Assembly: GCA_014281115.1 (NCBI GenBank)
Contig: JACONQ010000014.1
Coordinates: forward strand, 1,922,001-1,986,000
From: Laburnicola sp. R22_1
Lineage: Eukaryota > Ascomycota > Dothideomycetes > Pleosporales > Didymosphaeriaceae
Direction: 5' to 3'
DNA length: 64,000 bases
The number at the start of each line of letters is the position of its first letter. Position 1 is the first letter of the stretch. A model generated the notes under the pieces. That model made no database searches. It was not told the origin of the DNA and saw only the letters and a list, made by a program, of their open reading frames with translations. This document shows positions 21,330 through 33,689 of this stretch, in pieces. The translations under genes were made by a program, and so were the position numbers.

Positions 21330-23740
21330 TATATTTTCTAGCAATCTAATACCTTTATAGTAGAGAGATTTATAGTAGGTTCCTAAGTTAAATTAGTATT
21401 ATTTAACTACTTAACTTAATAAAGTAATCTCTATAGCTCCTTCCCTATTTAGGTAGGTTTTTTTAGCTAGAATATCTTTTATAACTTATTCCTCTTTTTC
21501 TTTAATAATAATAGCCTCTAGTTTTCTATTATCTATAACCTAGCTAAAAAGAGGGTCTTCTTTAGCTAAGCGGAGACAATTTACTAAGTACACTAGATAG
21601 ACCTTAAATAGAATATCTATCTCTATAATATAGAAGTCTACTACTTATATAACTATAAACTTTATATTTTTTTAGTTTAGCTTTTTATTAGGTTAGAAGT
21701 TAGATAAGTAGTCACTATACTAGAGCTAAACTTTATCTCTTTTCTTTAATACTAGAGCGTCTCTTTAGTGCTAGTTTACTTACTATTTCTACTCTTATTA
21801 GAACTTATTTATTTTAGCTTAAATAAATATAAAAACTTTTTAGTTGTTTTTACGACTAAGGGGTTTCTAATAAAAATATTATAATAATAGTAGATATCCC
21901 TTCTACTATTATACACACAGAAAACCATTTTAAGGCATTAATAAAAAGGGTTAGCGCGTTATAAGCAAGCTTAGTAGGCTTAGCGCGCCTACTCTAACTA
22001 AAAGAAATTTATATACAAAACTATATATAAGGCTATATTACTATACTATAGTTTAGAGTCGAGAAGGTATAAGATAGCGCTAGCGTCGCAACTAGTATAA
22101 CACTATAACTATCTCTCTCTACTATTATTTCTAAAAATTACTAGAAGTAATAGCTATTATATTAGTAGATTTATGCTACTTATAAGTAATATATACTAGA
22201 TAGAAGCTTACATACTATAGGTATACTAACGCTCTATTTTTATATTTAAGTTAAGTTAAAGTTAACCTTAAGAAGACTTTTACTATCGCTCTATTTCCTA
22301 CTATTCTTCTAAGCCCTGATACTAAAATCGCAGTTAACATCGCCTAAAAGTATGCTCTAATCTATCTATCTAAAGATACTAGGTTTACACTAGAGTACTA
22401 CTCTATTTAGAATTTTTTAATAGAAAATAGAAGGTATACCTTACTCTATATAAAGTAGTTCTAGTATACTAGTTAGGCTAGTAATAGATTAGTAACTATA
22501 GGCCCTATAATAGACACGCAAAGTTACTACTACAATTTCTTATATTACTACTAGTTAGAAAGGCAATAATAACTTTAAAGAAGAGTAATAAAGGAAAAGA
22601 GAAAATAAAGGTGTTTATTAATAGGTTGCTAGAGAAGAAGAGCATTACGTAGATATATTAAATCCTTATAGTAAGGGTGTTAGATAAGTGTGTTATATAA
22701 GTGTACTACGTAGTAGCGTACAAATATAGCGCAATTACTAATAATAGTAATAATAAAGCAAAAGTTAGTTTTCTATACATACTTTAAGTAACTTTTAATA
22801 AGTGTTAAAGTGCTTATAAATTATAGAAGGTAAGTATGTAGTTTATAAACTATTCTTATAAACTATTATTATATTAGTAGAGACTAGTAGACTATATTTT
22901 TAGGCGCTATACTAGGACAGCCTTTCTATCCTAACCTACGCAGGCTCAAATTAAAAAAATATATTAAAAAAGGTAATTAATACTAAATAAACAATGCAAC
23001 CTTAAAAACTTTTTTAAATATCTGTAATAAAGCTTTAGCAGACTTTACTAGTTATAAATTCTACTAGTAATAGTTAATAGCTTCTATCTCTATATCTAGC
23101 TTAGCTAGGTCTATATTATACCTATGCTAGAGAAAAAATAGTGCTACTCTAGTAGAAGTGGCTTTTTGCCTATTAATAGCTATTTGTACTATAGGGTAGT
23201 ATAAAGCCTAATTCTTCTAATTCTATTATATAAAAGTATAGAGGTAGGCCTTAATTATAGAGTTTATATATTCTATAGTATTATTAGTTTTTAGAGATTT
23301 AGAAAAGAATCATTTCTTCTAAATCTTTATTTTTTTACATAGATATCTCTAAAAGCTGCTTACAAATTAACTTCTATAATTAGAAGTTATAGTGTTAGAA
23401 AACTAATAGTAGGCTATAATATAATAGAGGAATATCTCTACTATAGTTTTTACCTCTAAGTCTAGTAGAGGGACTAAAACTATTCCTTTTCCTAGTCTAT
23501 TATACACTACTATTATATTTATATTTCCTTTACTTATAAAGAGCTTAGTAATAAAGTCTATAGAGATTTTCTTTTATATTTAGTTAGGGAGAAGAAAAAA
23601 ATTTTAGTAACCCTTATTTTATATCCCTTTATAGCTTAGTTTTTTTATATATATTATAGTTCTTAATAAATCTATAAATAAAGTCTAATATTATAGGAGA
23701 ATCTAGTCCTAATTAGGGCTTAGTAGAAAGATAGATTAAG
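21330..23740 (-). pseudogene. Gypsy-1: chromodomain Ty3/gypsy integrase relic, split by a retroposon
   Basis: Minus strand. At about 23,480-23,580 the integrase core reads ISIDFITKLFISKGNINIIV then VYNRLGKGIVLV, the classic gypsy 'DFI..LP.S.G...I.VVVDR' block. It continues through NTIEYINSIIKAYLYTFI and YYPIVQIAINRQKATSTRVA (about 23,090-23,240). After a 1,162-bp insertion (21,842-23,003) it resumes with SSSIVTTYLTSNLIKSQTKK (IN C-terminus). A chromodomain at about 21,330-21,500 (IKDILAKKTYLNREG, EPTINLSTIKVLDC) closes the polyprotein. Chromodomains target such elements to methylated H3. RT and Gag upstream of 23,740 are missing. RIP stops are frequent. Confidence 0.75.
21842..23003 (-). mobile_element. 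Longer retroposon of the 13,581 family, 11-bp target duplication
   Basis: The integrase frame of Gypsy-1 can be joined exactly across this 1,162-bp block, which is flanked by AAAAACTTTTT on both sides (21,831-21,841 and 23,004-23,014). Its minus-strand 3' end reads TTAGAAACCCCTTAGTCGTAAAAA. This matches the 3' end and A-rich tail of the 144-bp insert at 13,581-13,724, including the TATTATAATAATAGTAG stretch before it. It is therefore a longer member of the same target-primed family. The interior gives no recognisable reverse transcriptase, so it may be a non-autonomous LINE derivative or a long SINE. Confidence 0.65.
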
Positions 23741-24146
23741 TTATGTGTGTTAGAAGAAAGAAACCGCCTATTAAATTCTTAAGAGTCAATTAGGCACCGG
23801 CTTACTACGTAACCTCTATAGTAGAGTTTATTCTACCACATACCTTCCTACCCACAAAAGCTTAACCCCATTAAGCTTTATACTAAACACCCTTCTAGAA
23901 AATACTATAAATATTTTATAGCGTCTCCTGCTAGTAAGTAGAGATTAGGTCCGCCTCTAATAGTAAGCTTCGCTAATTACCTAGCTTTGTGTAACCTTAA
24001 ACAACAGCCCACAAACGCCCACCTATTTTTATTACTAACCTATCTATTCTACTTACTCTCCGCACTCTTATAATTTTCCTATAGTTTAGCTTCTTATCCT
24101 CCTAAACCCTAAATCATTCTTAAGCCTTTACTTAGCCTGCCTTATT
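23741..24146. other. Moderately AT-rich DNA, possible LTR or leader
   Basis: It has a somewhat higher C content on the plus strand (for example CACATACCTTCCTACCCAC) and no stop-free frame. It precedes the unassigned plus-strand frame and could be its leader or an LTR, but no second copy is present. Confidence 0.3.
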
Positions 24147-26940
24147 ATGCCTCCCTATCTTTAGATTAACTATACCCTAGGCGCCTACGCATCTAGCCAC
24201 CTTAGTTCTAGTAGTAGTAGCGGCGGCGGCAAGCCTCCTTATTAAGGCGACAATAGTGTAGGCTTTAGTAGTTTTAACCTTCTACTAGTACCTAAAAAGC
24301 CCTCTATTAGCGCATTTATCACCTTCTTATCTCTGTATAAGTCCCTCGCACTCTAATAGTCTCTTAGGCTAACTTCTAGGAAGTAATTCCTCTCTTAGAC
24401 GCACGCATTAGCTTTAATATTATAGCCTAAGTTTTTGCAGCCCTTAGACAGAGCGTTAGTAACAATAATAACCTATCTCGCGGTTTGCAACCCTAGGTAA
24501 ATAGTTAAGATAATTTCTCACTTTAGTTAGACTATGACCCTAATAAACTTATAATTAACGCCTCGCTCTTCTATTTTCTCTACTATAGTTAGGAAGCGCG
24601 ACGATGCAACACTAAGGACAAGCGAGTCGCATTCTACTAGGCCTAATAGTCCTTCTTCTATCTATAACACTAATGTGGAGAATAAAGCCCAGACTTAAGT
24701 TTCCTAGGAGTTATAGCGCTCTCTAGAGCAGAACTTCTTCTAGAGGCTATTGTAGGATCCTTAAGTCTAGGCTAGAGTTACTTAGGCTTATAGGTTCTAT
24801 AACAAATATAAGAAGGAGAAGAAGTAGAAGAATAGTAGCAGTTCTGGCCTATAGCCTACTAGTAAAAGCTGCCAAAGTCCCTTTTGTAACTAAGGGCTAC
24901 CTAGGCTTTAGATAGCTTATTAGCACTTAAATACATTCTTCTCTACTACTATAACTCTACTCTTTTCCTTATAATGCCACGTCTTCTATTCTGTGCCTAC
25001 AAGCTATTTACTCCTTAATTACTTATCTATAAGTGCCTAATTCGCTCTTAGAGTTTCTTGCTAGTAGTAATATAGTCGCACTTTCCTTAAAGGGTACTGC
25101 CACCTATTACTAGTCTAGAAGCGGCGTTTACGCACACGCCTTACTTACTATAACCTAATAGAGTCTTATAGCCACTTAGAGTATATAACCTGCCCTTTAT
25201 ATCCTTTTACTTTCCTTCTTATCCTACTATTCCAACTCTTCTACCTAATAGTCTTAACCTTCTCCTTAACTATAACTGCTATTAATTTCTCCTTTGGTAG
25301 CCACGCCTCTAGTGCTAGTAATAATAATAATAGTAATAGTAAGAAAGGCAGCTAAGGCCTATAATAGCCCTTACCGCCGCCTATTAACAACACTCTATAG
25401 CTACTCCTATTCCGTTGTGCGTATGCCTGCCCTAATTGCCCCTTAGCTTACTAACCCATATTCTAGTTATTGCCCTCTTAAATTAGCTATATAATTTCGA
25501 CACTATTTATAAGATTATAAGTCTCTTACGCGACGTTTACACTAAGCATTTATTATTAGGCTATCTTGCATAGTTTTCTTAGGGTATAGATAGCTTTAAA
25601 ATTAATTCTAATTTTGCTAATAACACTCCTATTGCCTACACTATCCTCTTCTATTAGCTATACTAAGCTGCCCTTATAAAGGATATAAGCACTAATAAAC
25701 AAAGGCGTAATTACTTTAAATAGCACTTAGTGTCTAGTTATACTCCTTATATATCCTATTTTCCTACTCTTCTCTTTACTATTAGCTAAGGCCGCATTAA
25801 CTATAATTCTAGTGCGGCTAAGAGTAATTATAACCGAGCCTATGGGGCTTGTGTCTAGAGTTATTATTTCTACTTTTAGTATATTAATAGTAGTTAGCGT
25901 CTTCTTCTTAAGAGCTGCTATATTCTATACTAAATAACTTTCTAATATTAGTAGTGCTCCTTTAACCGCCACAGTAAGCCCTAATTTGCTCTTGGCTAGT
26001 TTTCTATTACTAATCCATCTGCCTAGCTTTATTTCCTCTAGTATCCGCCATAAACACTTAAGTTAATTCTTTCTAGTAGGGTTATTAGCAAGTGCGTAAG
26101 CTACAGACAAAGCGACTAGAAGTAAATACCTATATCTGTAATAGAATTAGCAAGCTACTTAGTTCTAGCAACACTGCCATAATGCTCCGTACTAGGCGCC
26201 TAGGCAGGCCTTATCTAATTATTAAGAGTTCCTTAGAGGCGCCTAATTCTCTATTAGGCACTAATTCTAACATTACTAAGCCTTCCCCACGCACGCCCCT
26301 CTTTAGGCATTGTCGCGCCTAACTTATTATCCTTTCTAGTAGTAATAGCGGCAGTCCTTTCTTATTCTAAGGTTCTCCCTACATATTATTCTTTTTCCGT
26401 TTTTCTTAACCTATTATCTTCTCTAGTAGCGACAGCGGCAGCCCTTCCCTATCTTAGGGCCAGACTACTCCTACTCCTAGTTATCTACTCTCTAGCCCTA
26501 ATTTCTCTCTAGGCTAGGTCTTACTTAATGCGGTGCTATAGGTTAGCTCTTTATCCTCTAATTTATCTTCCTTTTAGGCTACTAACAATTCTCCTAAAGT
26601 TCTATTCTACTTGCCTTTTCCTATACGTCTAGCTTCCTAATAGTCTATTAATTTCGCCTATACTTTCTTATCCCTACTTAGCCGCAGCAGCATAATCTCC
26701 TCTTCTCCTTCTTTAGGTCTATCCTCTATTTATTCTAACCTCTCTGCCTAAACTGCACGCTTAGATTTGGGCTCTAGCAGAACTTAAGCTATAGAGCAAG
26801 GTAGCCCTATGCCTCGTTCCTATTAGAGTCGCAATCCAAGCCCTAATTATGGCTTAGACTATGGCGGTCGCAGGGGCTTAGATTCTCGTAAAGGTTAGCA
26901 TAGTAGTTCTTAGCTTTTAATTTTCCAGCTATCTAATTAT
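24147..26940 (+). pseudogene. RIPed long Ser/Gln/Pro-rich frame, possible retrotransposon Gag
   Basis: From the ATG at 24,147 the plus strand stays readable for long stretches, with almost all stops being TAG/TAA at likely Gln positions. The first part is a Ser/Gly-rich head (SSSSSGGGKPPY), then FITFLSLYKSLAL and LTSRK.FLS.THALALIL. A charged segment follows near 24,780-24,830 (YRFYNKYKKEKK). Composition and position suggest a Gag-type protein of an LTR element, but no zinc knuckle or protease was seen. The reading frame shifts at least once before the Arg/Gly end near 26,870 (YGLDYGGRRGLDSRKG). The family is unknown. An unrelated duplicated host gene is possible. Confidence 0.35.
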
Positions 26941-27009
26941 TAGTTAGGCTTTATTATTAGGGTCTTATAACTTATAATTCTATCCTAGTAATTATATATA
27001 TATATTAGA

Positions 27010-28303
27010 CTTTAATTTAACTTAGTACTAATACTATTATTCTATCTTCTTTTTCTAACTTTTCTTCTTTAACTACTTCCTTCTCCCCTAAGAAATAAGC
27101 TGTCCCTTAGCTTATAATGCGCCGAGGTTTCGGCTAGCTTACTCCTCCTAATAGGCAAAGTCTAAGAGATTAAAGTTTGCTAGTAGCGGCGAAATCCCTA
27201 CTTACTTTATCCTTATAGGGACATCCTATATATATCTTATCAGCCTCTATAATCTGCGCGCAAATATAGGATGTTTAGGCTTAGGTGTCTATATAACTTT
27301 ATTAAGGTCTGTAGGATTAATTCCCTCTAAGGAATTAGTAATTTCTTCTAAGAGGTTGTTAGTGTCTATAATATTAGGTTCTAGCATTGTGTTAAAGTCT
27401 ATTGTCATACATAGTTAGAATTAAACAATGCGGTTACCTAGCGTTCTATTATAAAAGGATATTCTATTAAGCTTTTTAAGCATATACTATCCTTCACTGT
27501 GCGATAGCATGGCCCTAATCCTAAAGGGGCCCTAGTACCTTCTAGCGAGCTTCACTTTACGACTTATATTGCTGGCCTAAAAAGTATTATATACTAACAC
27601 TAGATCGCCTTATTATAGTGGCTCTGTCCTAAAAGTGCGCTAGTTATTAAACCATTCCTTTTCTTATTTGCGCAGTTAGATAGTTTAGTTAATAGCTTCT
27701 TAAAGGCAATAGTTATATTTCTTAAACTGCTCCGCTCTAATAGCTAGAAGTTCTTTAGTAGTATAAACCTATTTCTATAGAAGTGTCTGCTAGGTTAGAA
27801 TGCAAAGTTTAATAGGGAGAATATATTCTCTTCTATAGATTAGAAAAGCTAGTGTTTTGCCTATAAATTATTTTACTATAACCTAATTAGCTCATAGCAC
27901 TTTAGGTAGGTTCTAGACCTAGTCGCCCTTTATTTTCCGCAGTGCACTAATAAGCTCTTAGTGGCCTCTTTCTACTAGACTCTACCCTTATAGGTAATAA
28001 GCACTAGATACCACTTATTAGACCCTAAACTATTTAGCCAAGTCCTCTACTAAGCCTCTATTCTCTAGTTCTCTATCCACTAATAGGCGAAAAGGAATGT
28101 CCCACCTACTAAAAATAGATTCTTCTAAGAACTAGGCAACTACGGCTGAGTTAGCGTTAGTGAGCACTTTCTCTTTGGGCTATTTAGAGGTATAGTCCCT
28201 AGCAACAACTATAAATTCCTTCTATTATATTCCCTATTCGTAATAATATAGTCCTTCCCACATTTAAAGTATTCTTTAAAATAGTCTTTTTCTTACTATG
28301 TTA
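27010..28303 (-). pseudogene. Gypsy-2: Ty3/gypsy integrase relic
   Basis: Minus strand, only lightly RIPed. From about 28,235 down it reads KEFIVVARDYTSK, KVLTNANSAVVAQFLEESIF, RWDIPFRLLVDRELENRGLV, VVSSAYY, SLVERGH and NLPKVL. This follows gypsy integrase order: D of VARDY, D of LLVDRE, and the E of LVERGH. A C-terminal tail (FNTMLEPNIIDTNNLLEEI, about 27,310-27,400) ends the frame. It has no visible chromodomain and belongs to a different lineage from Gypsy-1. It stops at the Copia-2 insertion point (28,304-28,308). A Gag frame continues on the other side at 33,690-35,025, so RT and RNase H are missing. Confidence 0.65.
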
Positions 28304-28308
28304 GATCT

Positions 28309-28545
28309 TGTCAGATTTGATAGTGTTCTGTCACTTTAAGATAATATATTAATAAGAATTGATGACTGTGATGATTTTTATTGTGATAGAGAAGCCCAGC
28401 TATCGCGAGAAGTTTCTATCTATGCTAAGGCCCTTATACTATCTAGGATAGTACAGGGGCAATGCAAAACAGTAGTGCACCAGCCTCCTCAGTGTATTTC
28501 ACAGAGAAATTATCACTAGAATGCACAGTGACCGTCTATCTGACA
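28309..28545 (-). repeat. 3' LTR of Copia-2
   Basis: 237 bp, about 98% identical to 33,441-33,677. This copy carries A where the other has G at four of the five differing sites. Confidence 0.92.
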
Positions 28546-28559
28546 CACCCCCTCAGCTT

Positions 28560-31500
28560 GGAGCCATCCTAAGCTGGACCCAATTCTTCGCAGCTGTACT
28601 ATTGCTCATAGTCCAAAAGCTTCCATCCTTTGTTCTAATTTGTCCAGGTCGACCTTGTAGTCGGTGATCCTACCCTTGACGTCTTCAAGTCCGAGTTGAT
28701 TTACGAACTTGGCCCATTTTCCAGCTGGCAGAGCCTTTGTAAGGCCATCTGCTGCTATTTCTTCTAATTGTTGGTATTGGATTTTGATAGCTCCACAAGC
28801 TACTTCTTATCGAAGCCAATAATTATGTATATTGACGTGCCTAAGCTTAGTCTGTAACTTGGCGATTTCTTTAGTAACGAGTCGAATAGTTTGTTGATTA
28901 TCGCAGTTGATAGTGATTGTTAATGGGGAGAGTTTGATCTTAAGTTTAGTAATCAACTAAGAGGTAAAGAGTGCCTCTTTTGCAACTTGTGAAAGGGCTA
29001 GCAACTTAGCTTTAGTTGTTAAGGTGGTGACTGTGTCTTGCTTACTCGCCTTCTAGGCAACAAGACTACTAAACAGCTTAATAATGTATCCTTGTGAGCT
29101 CTTTCTATCGAGGGTGTTGTTAGCGAATGAGGCATCGCTAGCAACCTTATAAGTGTCTGCTCCTCCAAAGCGTAGCCCTAATAATCGGGTGGAGGACAGG
29201 TAAAGCAGTACGCGGTCGGCGGCGTTGTGATGCTCCTCGCTGGGATTTGACAGGAATCGCGATAATTAAGAGCTTGCGAATGCGATATTAGGGCGTGTGG
29301 TTACTGTGGCGTAAAGGATTAATCTGATCTTTTGCTAGTATTAATTAATCTTAGCCTTTGTAGCGAGTCCTTCTTGGGGTAGCAGTTCGACTGTGGACAT
29401 TGGGGTATCGTGTTTAAGGTCGCGTTGGTCAATTAGGCGATTAATCTTGTCTATATAGGACGCCTAGAACAGCTAGAGTTGCCTATTTGCACGGTCTCTA
29501 ACAATTTCAATCCCTAGAAACCACTAAAGATTATTACCACCAGTGAGGATGAACCATATACTTATCTTTTCCATCACTGCGTTAGCAGCGTGTTTCTAAT
29601 CTTTAGAGTAGGCGACGATGAGGTCGTCCACATAGAAGAAGATGATAATGCCGTCTTTAATCATACAGCAAGGCTCATGAGGGACTGTAGTAAAACCAAG
29701 ATCCCTGAGAGCGCTGGTAAATTCTCTCTGCCACAGCAGTGGTGAGATTTAAAGACCATACAGTGCCTTGTGCAACTATAGAATAGTGCCAGGTCGTGTG
29801 TAACCTCGCGGCATTCTCATGTAGAGTTCTCTGTCCAGATTCGCATGGACGAAAGCGTTGGTAACGTCGTACTAGCTGAGCTCTAGGTCGTATCAAGCTG
29901 CTATGGACATAATCAGGCGAAATAATCGTCCTGCGAGAGTTGCAGCATAGGTGTCTTAAGTAGTAAGGTGGCGTTATTAATCTCCGCGCACTACTAACCT
30001 AGCCTTGCACTTCTGAAATTAATAATATTTATCGAGTTTGTAAGTATACACCCACATGCAATTAAGAATTTAGTGGCCGCGTGATCGCACTAAGGTAATA
30101 GACACCTCACTCCAAGACTTCATTTCCTTATGGCTTTGTAGGTGTACCTGCTTGGCCTCCTTCCACATATTAAATAGCGGGTAATTGTCTATCTGTGTTC
30201 CGCTAAATAGAGGTTCTAGTAATTGACTTTAGTGGGGTTTCTATCCTATTGCAAGCATACGATTAAATTAAGCTTTGTCGAGCAGCTTCCCCTTATACTT
30301 ACCTCTGCTTCCTGCTTGTGTACCTGCTAGGAAAGCGGCTGCCCATAGCACAGCGCGTTAATCTAGCTATGATAATCTAATAGGTAACTAGTCGTGTTAA
30401 TCGTGTTTAAAACTCACCATTAATTGGACAAGCAATGCGACAGGCGGAGGTGTCACTAGTAGTGTTAGGTAGGTGTAATTAATCTTCCTCCCTTAGTAAT
30501 ACCCTAGCGGGTCTTCTTCTTCATCCTCGCGATTGCGGGTGTCAGTGATTAACTCATCCTCATAGAAGGATTCAGTGTTTTCTTGCTTAGGTAGTGGAGG
30601 TGGCAACTCTACTAATTAGGTCCATGCAGCAATCTCTTCAGTAGTGCTGTGCATAAGGTTGTCTAACAGGTCCTCTGTTTTACCTAAGAACACCTTATCT
30701 TCGTCAAAGATAACGTCGCGTGTACTGATGACTTTGTTAAGTAGTAGGATCCATATCCTCCAGATGTTTAATGATTAGTAGCCCACTAGGTATCCAACCT
30801 ATGCCTTCAGGTCTAACCTTTGGAGCTTGCTCTTGCCGCGTTTAGTATTGTTAGTCAAGGCAAAGGCTTTACAGCCATAGGCCCTAAGGTAAGCCTGGTT
30901 TAGTTTCTTTGGTTGAGTGACAATGCCGTTTTGAAAAGCAACCATCATAAAAAATACTTTGTGTGGTAATCGCCATTGGTTAGCGTAGTTCGGAGTTCGA
31001 TTATATAGGTATACGGCCGCTCGTGTGATTTCTGGCCATAGGTTAAAAGGGAGATTGGCGTCAAGTCGCATTGCACGACCCTTCTCCTTAATTACACCCC
31101 CTAAGCGTTCAGCTCCTCCATTTTAAGCTTGGGTATCAGGTGCTAAAGGCTCGATAACAATACCTTCACTAACGCACCACCTATGAACGTCTTATTTGAC
31201 TAAAAAGATCTCATTGTCAGATTCGATGACCTTGACCGTTACATTAAATTGTACTTTTATGAATAGTACAAATTCCTTTAGCAACTTAATGATTATTCGT
31301 GCTAGTCGATTGTCTTTGAAGTAGAAATCCCAAGCTATGCCTAAGAATCAATCGGTGATGAGCATCTGGCTTTTCTCGCTAGTGAAGCTCTGATCTTCAT
31401 AATCGTAAAAGTCTATAGCGACTCTCTCGCCAGGACCATCGTTGATTTGCCTGGGTTGTTGTCTAATTTGTCGCTTGAGCTTTAATCTGCCGCAGGCGTC

Positions 31501-33399
31501 GCATTAGACTATAGTAAGTCCTTTGAGGCGCACCCCCTCACAGTGATTCACAGTGTGTTCTAGTGCCTGAGGACCTGGGTGGCCTAGTCGTTTATGCCAT
31601 GTGATAGCGTCTGCCTTCTACACACCTCGTGCGGTGCGCGTTATAATTTTGTGTGTGGCATACGTACTATTGTGTATAGTACAATTTTGTTTGGGCATAT
31701 ATTCTAGTACCTATTGACTATAAAGTTCTTAAAGGTCAGCCAGAAGTGTATTGTCCCTTCTCTTAATTATTGTTGGATCTGCCTTTGTGTCCCACTAAAG
31801 GCCTTGCCTGCGGAGTAATTGGAAGAACACAAGATTGCATAGCAGATTAGGGCAGTAGGCGACGTTGTCTAGCCTTAGTACCCTATTTCCGTGTACGCTC
31901 TTAACATGTAGATGGACACTCCTATATCCCCTTATCCAAACTCGTGATAATCCCGCCCATATAAAGTCTCCTGGCGACGGTGGTCGCATCGTAACAAAAC
32001 AGTTGATATTATTAAAGATATGGCATGTTGTGCTAGAATTAAGGATCGCGGAGTAACGTAGTAGATAGGTATTCGGGTCTAAGTAGTAGAAAGATGCGAT
32101 AGCATTAAAGCTCGCTAAGAGGACAGTAATTTGTCTGCCATCTAGTTATTCATTATTAGTAACCTTAGTAATTCGGGTTGGAGTAGGAGTATGCGATAGT
32201 TTAATTCTAGGTGTTTAAGACCTTAGTCTTTTCACCTTCCTTATCTCCTCTTATAGATCTAAATTATTTTGGATCCTGTATTATACTATGTCTGTAAAGC
32301 CAGGTCGTGGCCTAAACCACTCTGGTGCATAATCTAGGTATGCGTAGAAGCAGTCTTTTAGACTATGCCTTTGTCCACAAGCAGGGCATTTTCTGCCTTT
32401 AACTGCTGTTGTATCCTCTATTAAGGACTGCTTGGATATAGTACTTTAACCAAAGGATCGTTTTTATTAAGGTCTCCCCCGTCCACGTTAGTTATTCGTG
32501 GAAGATGGCGCGTCTTCAGCAGCGTAAGAGGCGTCCCTATTAGTGCCTAGGGTGGATGCACCACCAGCAGCGAGAGATGGCTCACTAGCAGCAAAGGCGC
32601 CCCTATACTGTTTGCCCTTAATTGGGTGGAGTATTGCCATATGTTCTTGGAAGCGTTTTATCATCTCCTTCCTTGTTATATCTGCGTCTTAGCGTCCAGT
32701 TTCTTAAAAGGACACGCCCTAGGTAGGGGCAGCCTTCATAATCGCAGTCAGGAAGTCCTTCATAGTATTATAGATTAATTATACTTCAGCGACATTGTTT
32801 GTCTCTGCTTCTGTAGCTGCCTAATCATACTCAGTTAGCCAGGTATCCCAGTTTAAGGGTTGTCTCATTGGCTTAAGAGCCTATAGGTATCGTGCTCTCG
32901 CCCTATCCCGCTCGTCTTCCTTATCAACGCCTACTGTCTGCGTTAGAGATTTAATCCATTTTCAGATCTGCTCTCTAGGCTTGCAGCAGTTACGTTGCAG
33001 GTGTTGCAACACAGTAGATTGGATATAGATAACCACTTTCTTAAGACTTGTTCTCTCTTCTTAGTATTCTTTGTCCTTAATCTTGTAGTCCTTAAGCTGT
33101 ATCTTATAGAACTCAATGTCCTCCTTATATGCCTTAAGGCCTGAGTTTGATAGCTCTAATAGGCGTGTTAGAGGGTTCTGTTAATCGTCGTTGTTTACGC
33201 GGATAATCAGCTGGTAACTCGCTATTTCTGGCGGCGACGGCGGTGTCGGCTTTTCGCGTGGGAGTTTGGCTCCGTCTGGATTAATAATAGGCCATATATC
33301 CATTAGCTCGCATCGCGCTTTTAGCTGCTGCAGCCATAGTGTATAGTTGGTGTAATCAGTCAACACGATCGTTGAGTCGCGGAGCGTTGACAGCGACAT
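28560..33399 (-). pseudogene. Gag-Pol pseudogene of Copia-2
   Basis: It starts at an ATG at 33,399 with 72 clean codons (MSLSTLRDSTIVLTDYTNYT, then LWLQQLKARCELM, the UBN2/copia Gag start). A Gag zinc knuckle RKCPACGQRHSLKDC lies at about 32,343-32,395. The protease-proximal block VRVLRLDNVAYCPNLLCNLV-like is at 31,795-31,989. The integrase C-terminal half (MRLDANLPFNLWPEI, YLYNRTPNY, LRAYGCKAFAL) is at 30,799-31,071. Reverse transcriptase is intact around its active site FFYVDDLIVAY (about 29,605-29,640), and RNase H runs to about 28,600. In-frame TAA/TAG codons and a few indels separate these pieces. YVDD is conserved here, unlike TDD in Copia-1. Confidence 0.8.
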
Positions 33400-33422
33400 T
33401 GTCTTTTCTTAGGGTTGATTGA

Positions 33423-33440
33423 GGCAGTGAGACTCTTAAT
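33423..33440 (-). other. Primer-binding site matching an internal tRNA-Lys(CUU) fragment
   Basis: Directly after the 5' LTR the coding strand reads ATTAAGAGTCTCACTGCC. Its complement GGCAGTGAGACTCTTAAT resembles the D-arm/anticodon-arm part of eukaryotic tRNA-Lys, with anticodon CTT inside GACTCTTAAT. Copia of Drosophila and Ty5 are known to use half-tRNA primers cut in the anticodon arm (iMet). Here the primer would be a Lys half-tRNA. The same bases occur next to the Copia-2b LTR at 40,625-40,642. The tRNA match is from memory of the family. Confidence 0.5.
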
Positions 33441-33677
33441 TGTCAGATTTGATAGTGTTCTGTCACTTTAAGATAATATATTAATGAGAATTGATAACTG
33501 TGATGATTTTTATTGTGATAGAGAAGCCCAGCTATCGCGAGAAGTTTCTATCTATGCTAAGGCCCTTGTACTATCTAGGATAGTACAGGGGCAATGCAAA
33601 ACAGTAGTGCGCCAGCCTCCTCAGTGTATTTCACAGAGAAATTATCACTGGAATGCACAGTGACCGTCTATCTGACA
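33441..33677 (-). repeat. 5' LTR of Copia-2
   Basis: 237 bp, partner of 28,309-28,545, followed by the second GATCT. Confidence 0.92.
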
Positions 33678-33689
33678 GATCTATTACTA

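Larger units (their letters stand above)
28309..33677 (-). mobile_element. Copia-2: Ty1/copia element with 237-bp LTRs, lightly RIPed
   Basis: LTRs 28,309-28,545 and 33,441-33,677 begin TGTCAGATTT and end ATCTGACA. They are flanked by the duplication GATCT (28,304-28,308 and 33,678-33,682). They differ at about five sites, all transitions of the RIP or ageing type. The interior is a minus-strand copia Gag-Pol with numerous but not saturating nonsense codons, so the copy is recent yet dead. It sits inside the Gypsy-2 relic. Its primer-binding site appears to be copied from the middle of tRNA-Lys(CUU). Confidence 0.92.

Noticed and set aside
26092..26322. A 76-aa open frame as a gene
   Set aside because: Low-complexity chance opening within the RIPed unassigned frame; no domain or start context.
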